Source: Flavobacterium pokkalii
GTDB taxonomy: Bacteria; Bacteroidota; Bacteroidia; Flavobacteriales; Flavobacteriaceae
NCBI RefSeq assembly: GCF_014596575.1
Contig: NZ_NASZ01000018.1
Coordinates: 24,730-88,729 of the forward strand
Length of the DNA: 64,000 bases
Reading direction: 5' to 3'
The translations under genes were made by a program, and so were the position numbers. The notes beneath the pieces are model-generated. The model was given only the letters and a program-made list of their open reading frames with translations. It had not been told where the DNA came from and did not search any database. This document shows, one piece after another, positions 8,901 to 18,047 of the stretch (position 1 is its first letter; each line of letters opens with the position of its first letter).

Positions 8901-8937
8901 AAAACCCTTAAAATCGTATGATTTTAAGGGTTTTTTC
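8901..8937 (+). terminator. Strong Rho-independent terminator after tRNA-Ser
   Basis: A perfect 15-bp stem (8901-8915 / 8920-8934) with a 4-base loop is followed by a T-rich tract. It lies inside the island, so it is an island-supplied terminator for the tRNA. Confidence 0.85.
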
Positions 8938-8980
8938 TTTTTATCACATATCAAATTATTCATTCATTCGTGAACCTAAA

Positions 8981-8999
8981 GGGATAAAATCGGTTACCC
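8981..8999 (+). repeat. Island-end repeat, left copy; candidate integrase arm site
   Basis: GGGATAAAATCGGTTACCC is identical and in the same orientation at 55692-55710 near the right end. The 14 bases 8986-8999 are also repeated inverted at 9017-9030, forming a hairpin or a pair of opposed binding sites 17 bases apart. It lies between the att core and the integrase gene, where arm-type or excisionase sites are expected. Confidence 0.6.
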
Positions 9000-9149
9000 T
9001 AAACGATCCAAATTTTGGGTAACCGATTTTTATTTCAGACTAATATTCACAAGGCTTTACAGCCAGTTCAATAAGCAGTTTAAAAACTGTACATCTTGTG
9101 GATTAGTCATATTGAAGTTAAATTTAATAACAACTAAAAAGGTCCCACA

Positions 9150-10409
9150 ATGAAAACAAAAGTATCAATTCTCTTTTATGCAAAAAAAGCGAAAGCAGCT
9201 GCAAACGGTTTAGTTCCTATCTACACCAGAATTACAATCAATGGAAAACGTATCGAATTAAGTACAAACCGATTTATAGATATATCTAAATGGTCTACAG
9301 AAGCAGGCAAAATGAAAGGAACCTCAGAAGAAGCTCGTTCAATAAATAACCATCTTGATTTGCTGAAAAATAAAATAAGGGATACTGAAATGGAACTAAT
9401 CCATAAAAAGATAGCCGTAACTACTGAAACAGTTAAAAACAAACTATTAGGAGTTGATGAAAGAACAAGAATGCTTGTTCCCATCTTCCAAGATCACAAC
9501 AACAAAATAAAAGAGCTTATTGGAAAAGAATACGCTCCTGGAACATTAGAACGCTACACAACTTCATTGAAACATACTATCGAATTCATGCAATGGAAAT
9601 ATAACATTTCCGATATAGATATTACTAAGATTGATCATGCCTTCATAACCGACTACGAGTTCTGGTTGCGTAGCGTTAGAAATTGTGCCAATAACACAGC
9701 GGTCAAATACCTAAAAAACTTTAATAAAATAATCAAGCTTTGTTTGGCCAATGATTGGCTTGATAAAAACCCATTTGCAAACTACAAATCAAAAGTCAAA
9801 GAAGTTGAAAGAGTTTATCTCACTGAAGCAGAAATCCAATCTATAATAGAAAAAGACTTTAAAACAGAACGATTATCTTTAGTACGTGATATCTTCCTTT
9901 TTAGCTGTTTTACAGGCTTAGCATATATAGATGTCAAAAACTTAACAAAATCACATATAAGCTATGGTATTGATGGCGAGAAATGGATATTCACTCACAG
10001 ACAAAAAACGGAATCTGCTTCTAAAATCCCAATCCTTCCAATTACACAAATGATAATCGATAAATATGAAGATCATCCGCAATGTTTAAATGAAGGTAGC
10101 CTACTCCCTATTCTATCCAACCAAAAAATGAATGCCTATCTAAAAGAAATTGCCGGAGTTTGCGAAATAGAAAAAGAATTAACTTTTCACATAGCCAGAC
10201 ATACTTTTGCAACGACTGTAACGTTGACAAATGGTGTTCCAATTGAGAGCGTAAGTAAAATGCTTGGTCATAAAAATTTGAGAACCACCCAACACTATGC
10301 TAAAGTCTTGGACAAAAAAGTAAGTGCGGACATGAAAATTTTAAAAGAAAAATTAAACCTGACAATTTCATCAACGAAAAAACAGCTAAAGGTCAAAAAA
10401 GGGTTTTGA
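9150..10409 (+). CDS. Tyrosine recombinase (site-specific integrase), Bacteroidota island type
   Basis: 419 aa. An N-terminal arm-binding domain (about 1-95) and SAM-like core-binding domain (about 105-210) precede the catalytic domain. Visible catalytic motifs are HIARHTF (H347, R350) , LGH (H374) and the nucleophile Y383 in TTQHYAKV. The first arginine region reads CFTGLAYIDVKNL, the variant normal for this Bacteroidota subgroup. It should integrate and excise the island at the tRNA-Ser 3' end. It lies 270 bases inside the left att, points into the island, and converges with the esterase gene at 10428. A close relative sits broken beyond the right border (56063-57359). Confidence 0.93.
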   Translation: MKTKVSILFYAKKAKAAANGLVPIYTRITINGKRIELSTNRFIDISKWSTEAGKMKGTSEEARSINNHLDLLKNKIRDTEMELIHKKIAVTTETVKNKLLGVDERTRMLVPIFQDHNNKIKELIGKEYAPGTLERYTTSLKHTIEFMQWKYNISDIDITKIDHAFITDYEFWLRSVRNCANNTAVKYLKNFNKIIKLCLANDWLDKNPFANYKSKVKEVERVYLTEAEIQSIIEKDFKTERLSLVRDIFLFSCFTGLAYIDVKNLTKSHISYGIDGEKWIFTHRQKTESASKIPILPITQMIIDKYEDHPQCLNEGSLLPILSNQKMNAYLKEIAGVCEIEKELTFHIARHTFATTVTLTNGVPIESVSKMLGHKNLRTTQHYAKVLDKKVSADMKILKEKLNLTISSTKKQLKVKKGF

Positions 10410-10427
10410 AACAACAAATGGATTTAT

Positions 10428-11867
10428 CTATTCAGTTGCTCCAAAAGGTGTAGCTGGTAAACCTTCTGAATTAACAAGATTAGGTACTGCCGTCTCGTGC
10501 CATGCAAAACGAACCTTAGCAGGCTGACTAATATCTGGATTACTCACAACCACTTTATCTATCCCCACTATATCTGTAATTGCAGGAACAAATACATTGT
10601 CCTTAGCGGCAATTTCGAACCATAAAATACGTTTGCCGTCATTTGTTTTAAGCCCCTCTCCACAATAGTCAAAAGTAACAATAACTGAATCTCCATTTAC
10701 TTCAGTTTTACTCACACGCGGACCTGACCAAATGATTTTATTAAATCCATAAGTTTTTGCTAAAGCTACACGAGCTAATCGTGCACCTACTTCCCATTTG
10801 TAAGAAGGATGAATATCCCTTATATCATCTACCAAATCTGTAATTGTCACAAATTCAGAATTTGGAATGAGAGATTTTGCTTTTATTTGTTCTATCCTAA
10901 AAAAAGGTAAATCAGCTGCTGTCACAGCTTTACTAGTCCCTTTATGTAGTCTGTCTGAATAAATATGAGGAGCCAATAATACATAATAAAATGGGGCATT
11001 TTCAATCTCAAATTTATTTCTCCAACTCTCAACCATCACTTGCATTTTCTTATCATATTGTTTATCTCCTATACCGCAATTATTTTCTCCCTGATACCAT
11101 AAAATACCTTTAACGGCAAAAGGGACTAGTGGTTCTATCATAATTTTATACCAGTTACCTGGACCAAAACCATCAATTTTACCATTATTAGCTTTTAATT
11201 GAGTAGCAAATAAGGGCGAGCTTTGATAGGCTTCGGTAGTAGTCCATGATTCAATTCGAGTCCCTCCAATTGCTGATGTTATAATACCTACTGGAATATT
11301 GAGCTTATGTTGCAAATCTTTTCCGAAAAAATATCCTACAACAGAAGTGTTTTCCAAACTTTCTCCTCCGGCTATTTCCCATGTACTTTTTTTATTACTA
11401 TCTCTAGAACAATTAAATACCCTTATCATTGGATTATCTGGCTTAGTCAGTTCTAAACCAGCTAAATCTTCGCCTTTAGCTGGTAATACAAACTTAGAAT
11501 ATAATTTCATTCTATATTCCATATTTGATTGTCCAGAACACAACCATACCTCACCAATAAGAATATTATCATAAACAATATTGGTGTTTCTGCCTTTAAT
11601 AATCATTTTCTGAGGAATTTTATTGGCTTTCATAGGCTGTAATTCAGTTTTCCAATTTCCCTGAAAATCAGCTTTTACTTTGATGTGTTGTTTATCAAAA
11701 AAAATATGTATAATCTCTTTAGCTCCTGCTGTTCCCCATACTGGAACTTTTTGCCCCTGTTGTAAAACCATATTAGAAGAAAGAACTTGTGGAGTAGCAA
11801 TTTGGGCATATGACGCAATTGTAAAAAACAAAATTGCAAATGAAAAAGTTATCTTATTTAAAATCAT
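10428..11867 (-). CDS. SGNH-fold carbohydrate acetylesterase (sialate O-acetylesterase family)
   Basis: 479 aa with a signal peptide ending at SYAQ. The nucleophile block LCSGQSNMEYRM and the following ITSAIGGTRIESW and GILWYQGENN segments are those of the SIAE/DUF303 carbohydrate esterases. These remove O-acetyl groups from sugars, in environmental bacteria often from pectin or xylan rather than sialic acid. A beta-sandwich insertion follows the signal peptide (about 25-105) and another region lies near the C-terminus. It is the last gene of the utilisation operon. The C-terminus GLPATPFGATE is normal for the family, so the gene looks complete. Confidence 0.85.
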   Translation of the reverse strand: MILNKITFSFAILFFTIASYAQIATPQVLSSNMVLQQGQKVPVWGTAGAKEIIHIFFDKQHIKVKADFQGNWKTELQPMKANKIPQKMIIKGRNTNIVYDNILIGEVWLCSGQSNMEYRMKLYSKFVLPAKGEDLAGLELTKPDNPMIRVFNCSRDSNKKSTWEIAGGESLENTSVVGYFFGKDLQHKLNIPVGIITSAIGGTRIESWTTTEAYQSSPLFATQLKANNGKIDGFGPGNWYKIMIEPLVPFAVKGILWYQGENNCGIGDKQYDKKMQVMVESWRNKFEIENAPFYYVLLAPHIYSDRLHKGTSKAVTAADLPFFRIEQIKAKSLIPNSEFVTITDLVDDIRDIHPSYKWEVGARLARVALAKTYGFNKIIWSGPRVSKTEVNGDSVIVTFDYCGEGLKTNDGKRILWFEIAAKDNVFVPAITDIVGIDKVVVSNPDISQPAKVRFAWHETAVPNLVNSEGLPATPFGATE

Positions 11868-11923
11868 ATCTGTGAGGCTATATTGTTATATTGGTTAAAT
11901 ATTAAAAAAAATCATCAAAATCA

Positions 11924-13342
11924 TTAATTCCTAATGATTATTTTATCCAAAGAAATATAGTAACCTGTACTACCGTAGTCCGATTTTCTTTTATCAGACC
12001 AGTTTGGTTTTTCGCCTGTTACAAAAACCGAAAGTTTATAAGTATTCTTCTTTAAAATTGGAGAAGCAAACACAACAGTTGTAGTTGGTGATTTGCTATA
12101 CATATCTACAAGAGAAGAAAGAATTGTTTTTCCTTTCTTATTAGATATAACAATTCTTGCATAACCATAATCAACTCCAACAGAACTATATAAAACAATT
12201 TGTTTGCCTTTAAATTGAATTGATAAAGACGCATCTTTTTCATCTGTTCTACTTATAGTTTCGTTTTTGTCATTTGATAAATGAGCCCAATTACCCTCAT
12301 ATTTAATTAGGGAATCTTCATTATTTATTATAAGACTTTTAGAATATTCTGGAAAAGATGCTACTCCGGTTTTTATATCAATTTGCCAGTCATCGTGATA
12401 TACTGGCATATTTAGGCTTGTACCTGAAATAACAAGAGGTTGCCAAACATAAGTTGCTGCAGAGTTTTGTCTAGGGAAAGACCAACGATCACCCATATAC
12501 ATAAAAGTAGTATCCTTAGTACCTCTTATTGGTAATACAAAGGTACACTGGGAATTCCATGTCAAACTTCCTTCAGGCGCAAACAAGCCTCTAGAAGTCC
12601 ACGGCCCATTAATTGATGGAGCGGTATAATAGTAATTATCATTTCGTTCCCAACTTGTAAGATGTGATCCCATTAAAAAATATACTCCATCTTTTTTCAA
12701 CATCGTTGGAGACTCAAATCCAGAAGTCATACTTTCGTTAATTTGTTTCACCACTGATTTATAATCATCGCTTAATTTATAAATTTCACCTCCATGAATC
12801 AGGATATAACCTGTACCATCATCATCTTGAAAGGTTCCCATATCCCACTTGCGAATCGGTTTATTATTGAAAAGTATTGGCCCCTTAAATTCAAAAGGTC
12901 CTGTTATTTTTTTAGAAGTTGCATAACCCACAAATTGATCTTTATAAGTAAGCGTATCTGCATGCATATACATGATATACTCTCCTGTTTTAGGGCACTT
13001 CATTACTTTGGGTCTTTCTCCAACACGATTAGGTCCTAGTTTTCCTGTTTTTTGTAATGGAAGTGCAATCTTCTCAAATTTCCAGTTATATAAATCATCA
13101 GAGGAATAACAGCTAAAACCATTAAAAGCATTGCTAGTATCTTTTTTAAATTCTCCAAAAAGATAGTATGTGCCTTGGTCTTTTACAATATTGGCTCCAT
13201 GGGCACTCACAACGTTGCTATTTTGATCAAACCATGGAGTGCCAGAATAAATAGCTTCTGTACTTCTTTTTTGAGCTATAACCAATAAAGAAATATTTAA
13301 AAATATGATTGTTGAAAGTGATTTGAATTTTAATCTTTTCAT
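11924..13342 (-). CDS. GH43-like five-bladed beta-propeller glycosidase
   Basis: 472 aa with a signal peptide. The N-terminal motif TPWFDQNSNVVSAHGANIV then TYYLFGE is the start of the propeller in the GH43 branch that includes exo-beta-1,3-galactanases and related enzymes (subfamilies 24/34). MYMHADT and the GFESPTMLKKDGVYFLMGS segment, with the likely catalytic Glu, are visible. The C-terminal 130 residues look like a beta-sandwich carbohydrate-binding module. Galactan or arabinogalactan side chains fit both the subfamily and the neighbouring GH42 and GH78 genes. Subfamily is judged by eye. Confidence 0.78.
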   Translation of the reverse strand: MKRLKFKSLSTIIFLNISLLVIAQKRSTEAIYSGTPWFDQNSNVVSAHGANIVKDQGTYYLFGEFKKDTSNAFNGFSCYSSDDLYNWKFEKIALPLQKTGKLGPNRVGERPKVMKCPKTGEYIMYMHADTLTYKDQFVGYATSKKITGPFEFKGPILFNNKPIRKWDMGTFQDDDGTGYILIHGGEIYKLSDDYKSVVKQINESMTSGFESPTMLKKDGVYFLMGSHLTSWERNDNYYYTAPSINGPWTSRGLFAPEGSLTWNSQCTFVLPIRGTKDTTFMYMGDRWSFPRQNSAATYVWQPLVISGTSLNMPVYHDDWQIDIKTGVASFPEYSKSLIINNEDSLIKYEGNWAHLSNDKNETISRTDEKDASLSIQFKGKQIVLYSSVGVDYGYARIVISNKKGKTILSSLVDMYSKSPTTTVVFASPILKKNTYKLSVFVTGEKPNWSDKRKSDYGSTGYYISLDKIIIRN

Positions 13343-13383
13343 GTTTCTTATTTATGTTGTTCTTTTAAATTGTTTTTAAATTA

Positions 13384-16104
13384 TTATCTTTCAAAAAGGT
13401 GTTCACCAGAACCTATTTGGTCAATATAGAGGTAATTGCCTTCTTCTGTAGCTGAAACATTTTTGCCATTAACTTTAATTTGGTTTCCTGTTTTATTACA
13501 TTTTGGTAAATAAACTTTTGCCGTACAATTAACCGGAATATTTAATTTGAGTTGGTAATTATTATTTGAATAATTCCAATCTATCATAATAGTTCCTTTA
13601 TCGGTCGGATAAGTTCCTTTAGCAGCTGTTAGTTTATCTGCAAACCATAGTGGTTTGATTTGAACTTTTTCATGCTGAGGAGCTAAAGCTTTAATCCCCA
13701 AAATATAGTTCTGAATTCCTAAAAGTCCTACTGCACCCCATGGATGCGACATACTTTGATCAGTCGTATTAGCATCCCAAGATTCCCAGGTGGCTGTTGC
13801 GCCCAAAGAAATGGTTTTGGCCCAGCCTTCCCACTCGGTATTAGTATATAAATCAATAAGATGTTCACCTTCATCTGCCAGACCAATAGACTCGGGTAAC
13901 CAACGTAACGAAACCATGCCAACATTCATTTTCTGCTTTTTGATTTCATCCATTACTTGTTTTTTATTACTTTCAGGAACAATATTTAAAGCGTAAGGAA
14001 GGATATTGGCATGTTGGGAAACATGTAAACTAGCTTTATAATTACTAAAAATTCCATCTGTATAAACACCATCTGAATTGATAAGCTGTGAGTTGATAGC
14101 TTTTTTAATAGCTTCTGCTTTGTTTTGATAGATAGTCTTATCAATATTGTTTCCTAAAACATCGGCTATTTTTGAAATGATATTGAAATCTTCGTAAGCA
14201 TAGGTGTCTATAACCGTTCTAGAGTCGACTGCTACATCATAACCATAACGCATTGTAGCCGGCCAATCTATAATACCAAATTCGTAAGGTCCTTTTCCTC
14301 CTTTTAATCGATGAATAAGCCCTGTTTGTTCATTTTTATAAGCATCTACATAATCGGCGATCTTTTTAAGACGGGAATAGTTATTTTTTAAGAATTCCAA
14401 ATTGCCGGTTTGCATATAATAATCCCAAACCCAAACTAAATAAGATTGGGTGAAATCAGGAATATCTCTTCCGCCGTCAACATTAGGATATACCGCATTC
14501 AAGCGACCATCAGGCCAATATTGATCCTGAGATTGTAGAAATTCATTTAAAACTCTTGAATTCATGGTTCTGTCATACATTACACTCATACATGGAACTG
14601 CCTGAGACCAGCTATCCAATAAAAAAGCGCCTTTTTCGCGGGTAGGGGTGTCTACAAAATCTTCCTGAGCCCCTAGGATTAAAGTGTGTTTCATCAATTC
14701 CCAGCTTTTATTGAGCATCTCATTTGAAGATTCGAAAGTAGAATTGGAAGGGTCTAATTCGAAATGACGGCTGATAAAACTCACATTGCTTTGATTGAGT
14801 TCATTAGGTGAATTGTCAACCTGAAGGTAACGCATTCCTAAATACACATTAGGATTAAAGACAGAATTCTTTCCGTTAGGGATGAATTTGAATCCCATAT
14901 TGGTAGATTGGGTAATTGTAGTAGAGACCGTCCCGTCATTATTCAGGACATAACCACCGTGCATTTTGATAGTATCGCTTGCGAATTTTTCGTTAAAAGC
15001 AATTTTAAAACTACCAGCGTAGATTTTTCCTAAATCGATAACATATTTTCCATTTCCAAGGCTTTGAATTGTTACAGGTTTGATTTCTTTTTCAACCACT
15101 CTTGCCAAATCCGATTGTAAGGTTCCTGCCCAGGGAGCAGTAGGCTGCGAACCAATCTCAGTTGCGTTTTTCCAACTGGAATCATCTAATTTAAGATTGT
15201 TCCAATTGGCAATATTTCTTCGGGCATTTATAAACTCAACTCTGCCCACACCTTCGCCATTTCGTTGTGGTTGCCCCTGAATCCATTGAGATGCCTGTGT
15301 TTGTTTCCAGGTTTTATCTGTTCCAATGATAGTTTGAGTACCATCAGCATATTCTACAATTGTTTTTAGAATAATACCACGAGTACCCGTTGCACGACCT
15401 TGACCTCCACCATACCAGTGCGTCAAGCAAGCCAAAAGATTTTCACTGTTTTTATTAAAAAAAGACGTAACATCCCAGGCATTGTAATAACTGTATTGTG
15501 GATAGTGATTGTTGAAACCTTTACCAACGAATTGTCCGTTAATGAATAATTCATAACTATGACAAGCCGATACATAAGTGATGGCTTTTTTGATAGCTTT
15601 GCTGGATAGCTTTGTTTTTTTTCTAAAATAGGTATAATCGTCGTTGTCTTTAGAATCTCTTTTGATCCATTGTGCAGTAGACCAATCTTCATTTGTTAAT
15701 AAACCCGTTGTGAATTGTGCCACAGATGAGTAAGGACTTATATTTCCGTCTTTATCCCAGCAGCGTACTTTCCAATAATAGGTTGTTGCTGGCTGAAGAG
15801 AAGTGTTTTCAAGGTAGATGTAATTTTGCTTTCCTGAATTGGTTTTATGACTGTCCCAAATATCTGCTTTGTTTGCTTTCAGACTGGCTAAACTGGAAGC
15901 TACTACAATTTGATAGGCGGTTTGAATTTCATTGCTGTCAGAATCACTTAGAAACCATCCGAAATAAGCTTTATTGTTTGTACCAATTGGATTTTTTTTA
16001 TCAAAACTTCTAAGGTTGTAAGGGGCTTTAGGATTTGCCGCTAAAATTTTAATAGACAGGAAAAGAAAGAGCATTAAAATTAATAAGTTTTTTAGTTGTT
16101 TCAT
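13384..16104 (-). CDS. Alpha-L-rhamnosidase, GH78 family
   Basis: 906 aa with a signal peptide. The N-terminal fibronectin-like domain (about 25-135) contains YQIVVASS and YYWKVRCWDKDGNIS, the standard GH78 beginning. A beta-sandwich with the ELFINGQFVGKGFNNHYPQYSY segment follows. The (alpha/alpha)6 catalytic domain (about 460-800) has EDFVDTPTREKGAFLLDSW, matching the GH78 acid region, and WPATMRYGYDVAVDSRTV. The enzyme releases terminal L-rhamnose from pectic or arabinogalactan chains, probably in the periplasm. A 288-base gap lies upstream, so an internal promoter is possible. Length and domain order are normal. Confidence 0.9.
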   Translation of the reverse strand: MKQLKNLLILMLFLFLSIKILAANPKAPYNLRSFDKKNPIGTNNKAYFGWFLSDSDSNEIQTAYQIVVASSLASLKANKADIWDSHKTNSGKQNYIYLENTSLQPATTYYWKVRCWDKDGNISPYSSVAQFTTGLLTNEDWSTAQWIKRDSKDNDDYTYFRKKTKLSSKAIKKAITYVSACHSYELFINGQFVGKGFNNHYPQYSYYNAWDVTSFFNKNSENLLACLTHWYGGGQGRATGTRGIILKTIVEYADGTQTIIGTDKTWKQTQASQWIQGQPQRNGEGVGRVEFINARRNIANWNNLKLDDSSWKNATEIGSQPTAPWAGTLQSDLARVVEKEIKPVTIQSLGNGKYVIDLGKIYAGSFKIAFNEKFASDTIKMHGGYVLNNDGTVSTTITQSTNMGFKFIPNGKNSVFNPNVYLGMRYLQVDNSPNELNQSNVSFISRHFELDPSNSTFESSNEMLNKSWELMKHTLILGAQEDFVDTPTREKGAFLLDSWSQAVPCMSVMYDRTMNSRVLNEFLQSQDQYWPDGRLNAVYPNVDGGRDIPDFTQSYLVWVWDYYMQTGNLEFLKNNYSRLKKIADYVDAYKNEQTGLIHRLKGGKGPYEFGIIDWPATMRYGYDVAVDSRTVIDTYAYEDFNIISKIADVLGNNIDKTIYQNKAEAIKKAINSQLINSDGVYTDGIFSNYKASLHVSQHANILPYALNIVPESNKKQVMDEIKKQKMNVGMVSLRWLPESIGLADEGEHLIDLYTNTEWEGWAKTISLGATATWESWDANTTDQSMSHPWGAVGLLGIQNYILGIKALAPQHEKVQIKPLWFADKLTAAKGTYPTDKGTIMIDWNYSNNNYQLKLNIPVNCTAKVYLPKCNKTGNQIKVNGKNVSATEEGNYLYIDQIGSGEHLFER

Positions 16105-16392
16105 TGATTATAGATTGATGAAATAAAAATAATTAAATAGTTTTAAAGTTATTTTAGATTAAAATAATACGTTCTCAGTTGTTGTTTTTTTGCTAATACT
16201 GTCAACACAAGTATTGTCAATATTTATGTTTTTAATACGTATTCTATCCTTCTTCTAAGCTAGCTTATCTCTTTCGCTTTATGAAAAAACTAAGAATCCA
16301 TATAATAAATAACTTTAAAACAATCTTATTTTCTAAATTAAAAATAAAATAGCTTTCAAAATTAAAATTCCAGTTTAAAAACTTTTGGCTCA

Positions 16393-18045
16393 TTATTGTA
16401 GTTGTTTTGAGATTTTATCAATTATTTTTCCTGCTATTATATCCTGTCCTCCACCAGACATATGAATACCATCTTGCGCATAATAATCAATAATACCTAA
16501 TAAAGGATTGTATATATCAATTACTTCAAATTTATATTGAGCAGCTATTTTCATTAATTGCGGGACTAAAACTTGTAATCGTTCGTTACCTCCTATGTAT
16601 TTATCTAGTATATTTTTTGTTCTCATTGGAGGAGGAGTCACAAAAATCAATTTAGTTTTTGATTTATGATATATGGAGTGTTGTTTTATTTTGTTCAGTA
16701 ACGATTCAAAATTTACTATAACTTCATTTTGTTTTTCGGCAAATACACTCTTAGTATCATTAGTTCCTAAACAAAGAATTATATAATTACATTTTTTACC
16801 TTTTAATTGCTTTTGCGCTGAATTTAAAAATTCATCAATATTAGCCAGCGCATTTAATTCTTTTTTCCCATTATTATCAAAACCAATTGTCCGACCACTT
16901 TTTGATATATTTATAATGTTTGCGTTAGGCATTCTTTTCTTTAATTGGTCTACCCATCCGTCTTTATTAAATCCATTAGAATCACCTAATGTAAGGATGT
17001 TACATTTTTTATCAATTGTTTTATCGATAGGAATTAAACCTAGTGCCTGAGGAATTTGTTCATGTCCTCCTTCAAATATTGTCAGCTGTATATTTTGAAA
17101 TTTTTTAGCTAAATAGACACTTCTGTCATATAAAATATTTTTTTCTTGATAATTTGGATTATAACGTTTAGTTAGTAAACTAATGGTATTTGCTTTAGAA
17201 ACCAGGTTACTATCAACTTCAGCTTTATTATTTATAGATTCAATATCTGATACTCCATAGATTAACTCTCCTGCTAATCTATTATAAATATTTATAGAAT
17301 GCGTAATTGGAACCGAACCTATATATCCATCATGTACACCTTCATAAATAAACAACTTAGCATTCTTTCTTAGATCGATTGGATATGTTTGATATAATGG
17401 TGAACGCTTTTTAGCTTCTTCAAAATTAAAAACGCTATCAGTAGATACGGACTTTAAAATATCATTAGCATACTTTTGTTTACGTCCAACTGATTCCCAA
17501 TACCAAGCCTCTAAATCGCTTATTGGTGCCCAGGCAGAAAAAGTCTTTACTGGGTATTTAATATTCATAAAAGCAATTAACGTAGCTAAACCTCCTCCAG
17601 AAACACCAACTATATGAACTTCATTTGGATCTGTATTTGTATTTTTAATTGCAAAAGCAATAGCATCTTCGATATCTGCAATAACCCATTTACTTCCTGT
17701 CGCTTCTGGATTGTTATTAGATCCTCTGAAATTTGGATGAATATAGTTCCAATCCCGTGCAATAATTTCATTTGTTAATGGGTCTTTTTGGGTATAATCA
17801 CCACTCCAGGTATGCAGACTTACTATTAGCGGTTTTTTAAAATTACTTTTAGAAGCATACATATAAGCTTTTTGATTTTTGCCATCAATTGAAGATGGTA
17901 TATCTACAACTTTGAATGCATTCTTCCAATTTGTTTTGGTGGTATTATCCCATGCAGGATCATCTTGTGCAATTAGATGCAGATTAAGAAAAAGAAAAAG
18001 AAACAGTACTACTATTAATCTATGTTGCGAGAAAAATTTCAGCAT
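16393..18045 (-). CDS. Two-domain esterase: alpha/beta hydrolase fused to SGNH hydrolase
   Basis: 550 aa with a signal peptide ending LIAQ. Residues about 30-330 are an alpha/beta hydrolase of the prolyl-oligopeptidase/acetylxylan-esterase type: SLHTWSGDY, then the nucleophile elbow GVSGGGLA. Residues about 345-550 are an SGNH/GDSL hydrolase with block I LTLGDSNGFN, block III LGTNDT and block V DGIHMSGGG. Both catalytic serines and the SGNH Asp-His are present. Two different esterase folds in one exported protein suggest removal of two kinds of ester (acetyl, perhaps methyl or feruloyl) from the same pectic substrate; this is inference. It lies 2 bases after the GH28 stop. Confidence 0.82.
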   Translation of the reverse strand: MLKFFSQHRLIVVLFLFLFLNLHLIAQDDPAWDNTTKTNWKNAFKVVDIPSSIDGKNQKAYMYASKSNFKKPLIVSLHTWSGDYTQKDPLTNEIIARDWNYIHPNFRGSNNNPEATGSKWVIADIEDAIAFAIKNTNTDPNEVHIVGVSGGGLATLIAFMNIKYPVKTFSAWAPISDLEAWYWESVGRKQKYANDILKSVSTDSVFNFEEAKKRSPLYQTYPIDLRKNAKLFIYEGVHDGYIGSVPITHSINIYNRLAGELIYGVSDIESINNKAEVDSNLVSKANTISLLTKRYNPNYQEKNILYDRSVYLAKKFQNIQLTIFEGGHEQIPQALGLIPIDKTIDKKCNILTLGDSNGFNKDGWVDQLKKRMPNANIINISKSGRTIGFDNNGKKELNALANIDEFLNSAQKQLKGKKCNYIILCLGTNDTKSVFAEKQNEVIVNFESLLNKIKQHSIYHKSKTKLIFVTPPPMRTKNILDKYIGGNERLQVLVPQLMKIAAQYKFEVIDIYNPLLGIIDYYAQDGIHMSGGGQDIIAGKIIDKISKQLQ

Positions 18046-18047
18046 AA

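Noticed and set aside
8718..8963. A minus-strand open frame across the tRNA
   Set aside because: It is antisense to tRNA-Ser and its terminator; the cysteine- and proline-rich peptide is the usual tRNA artefact.
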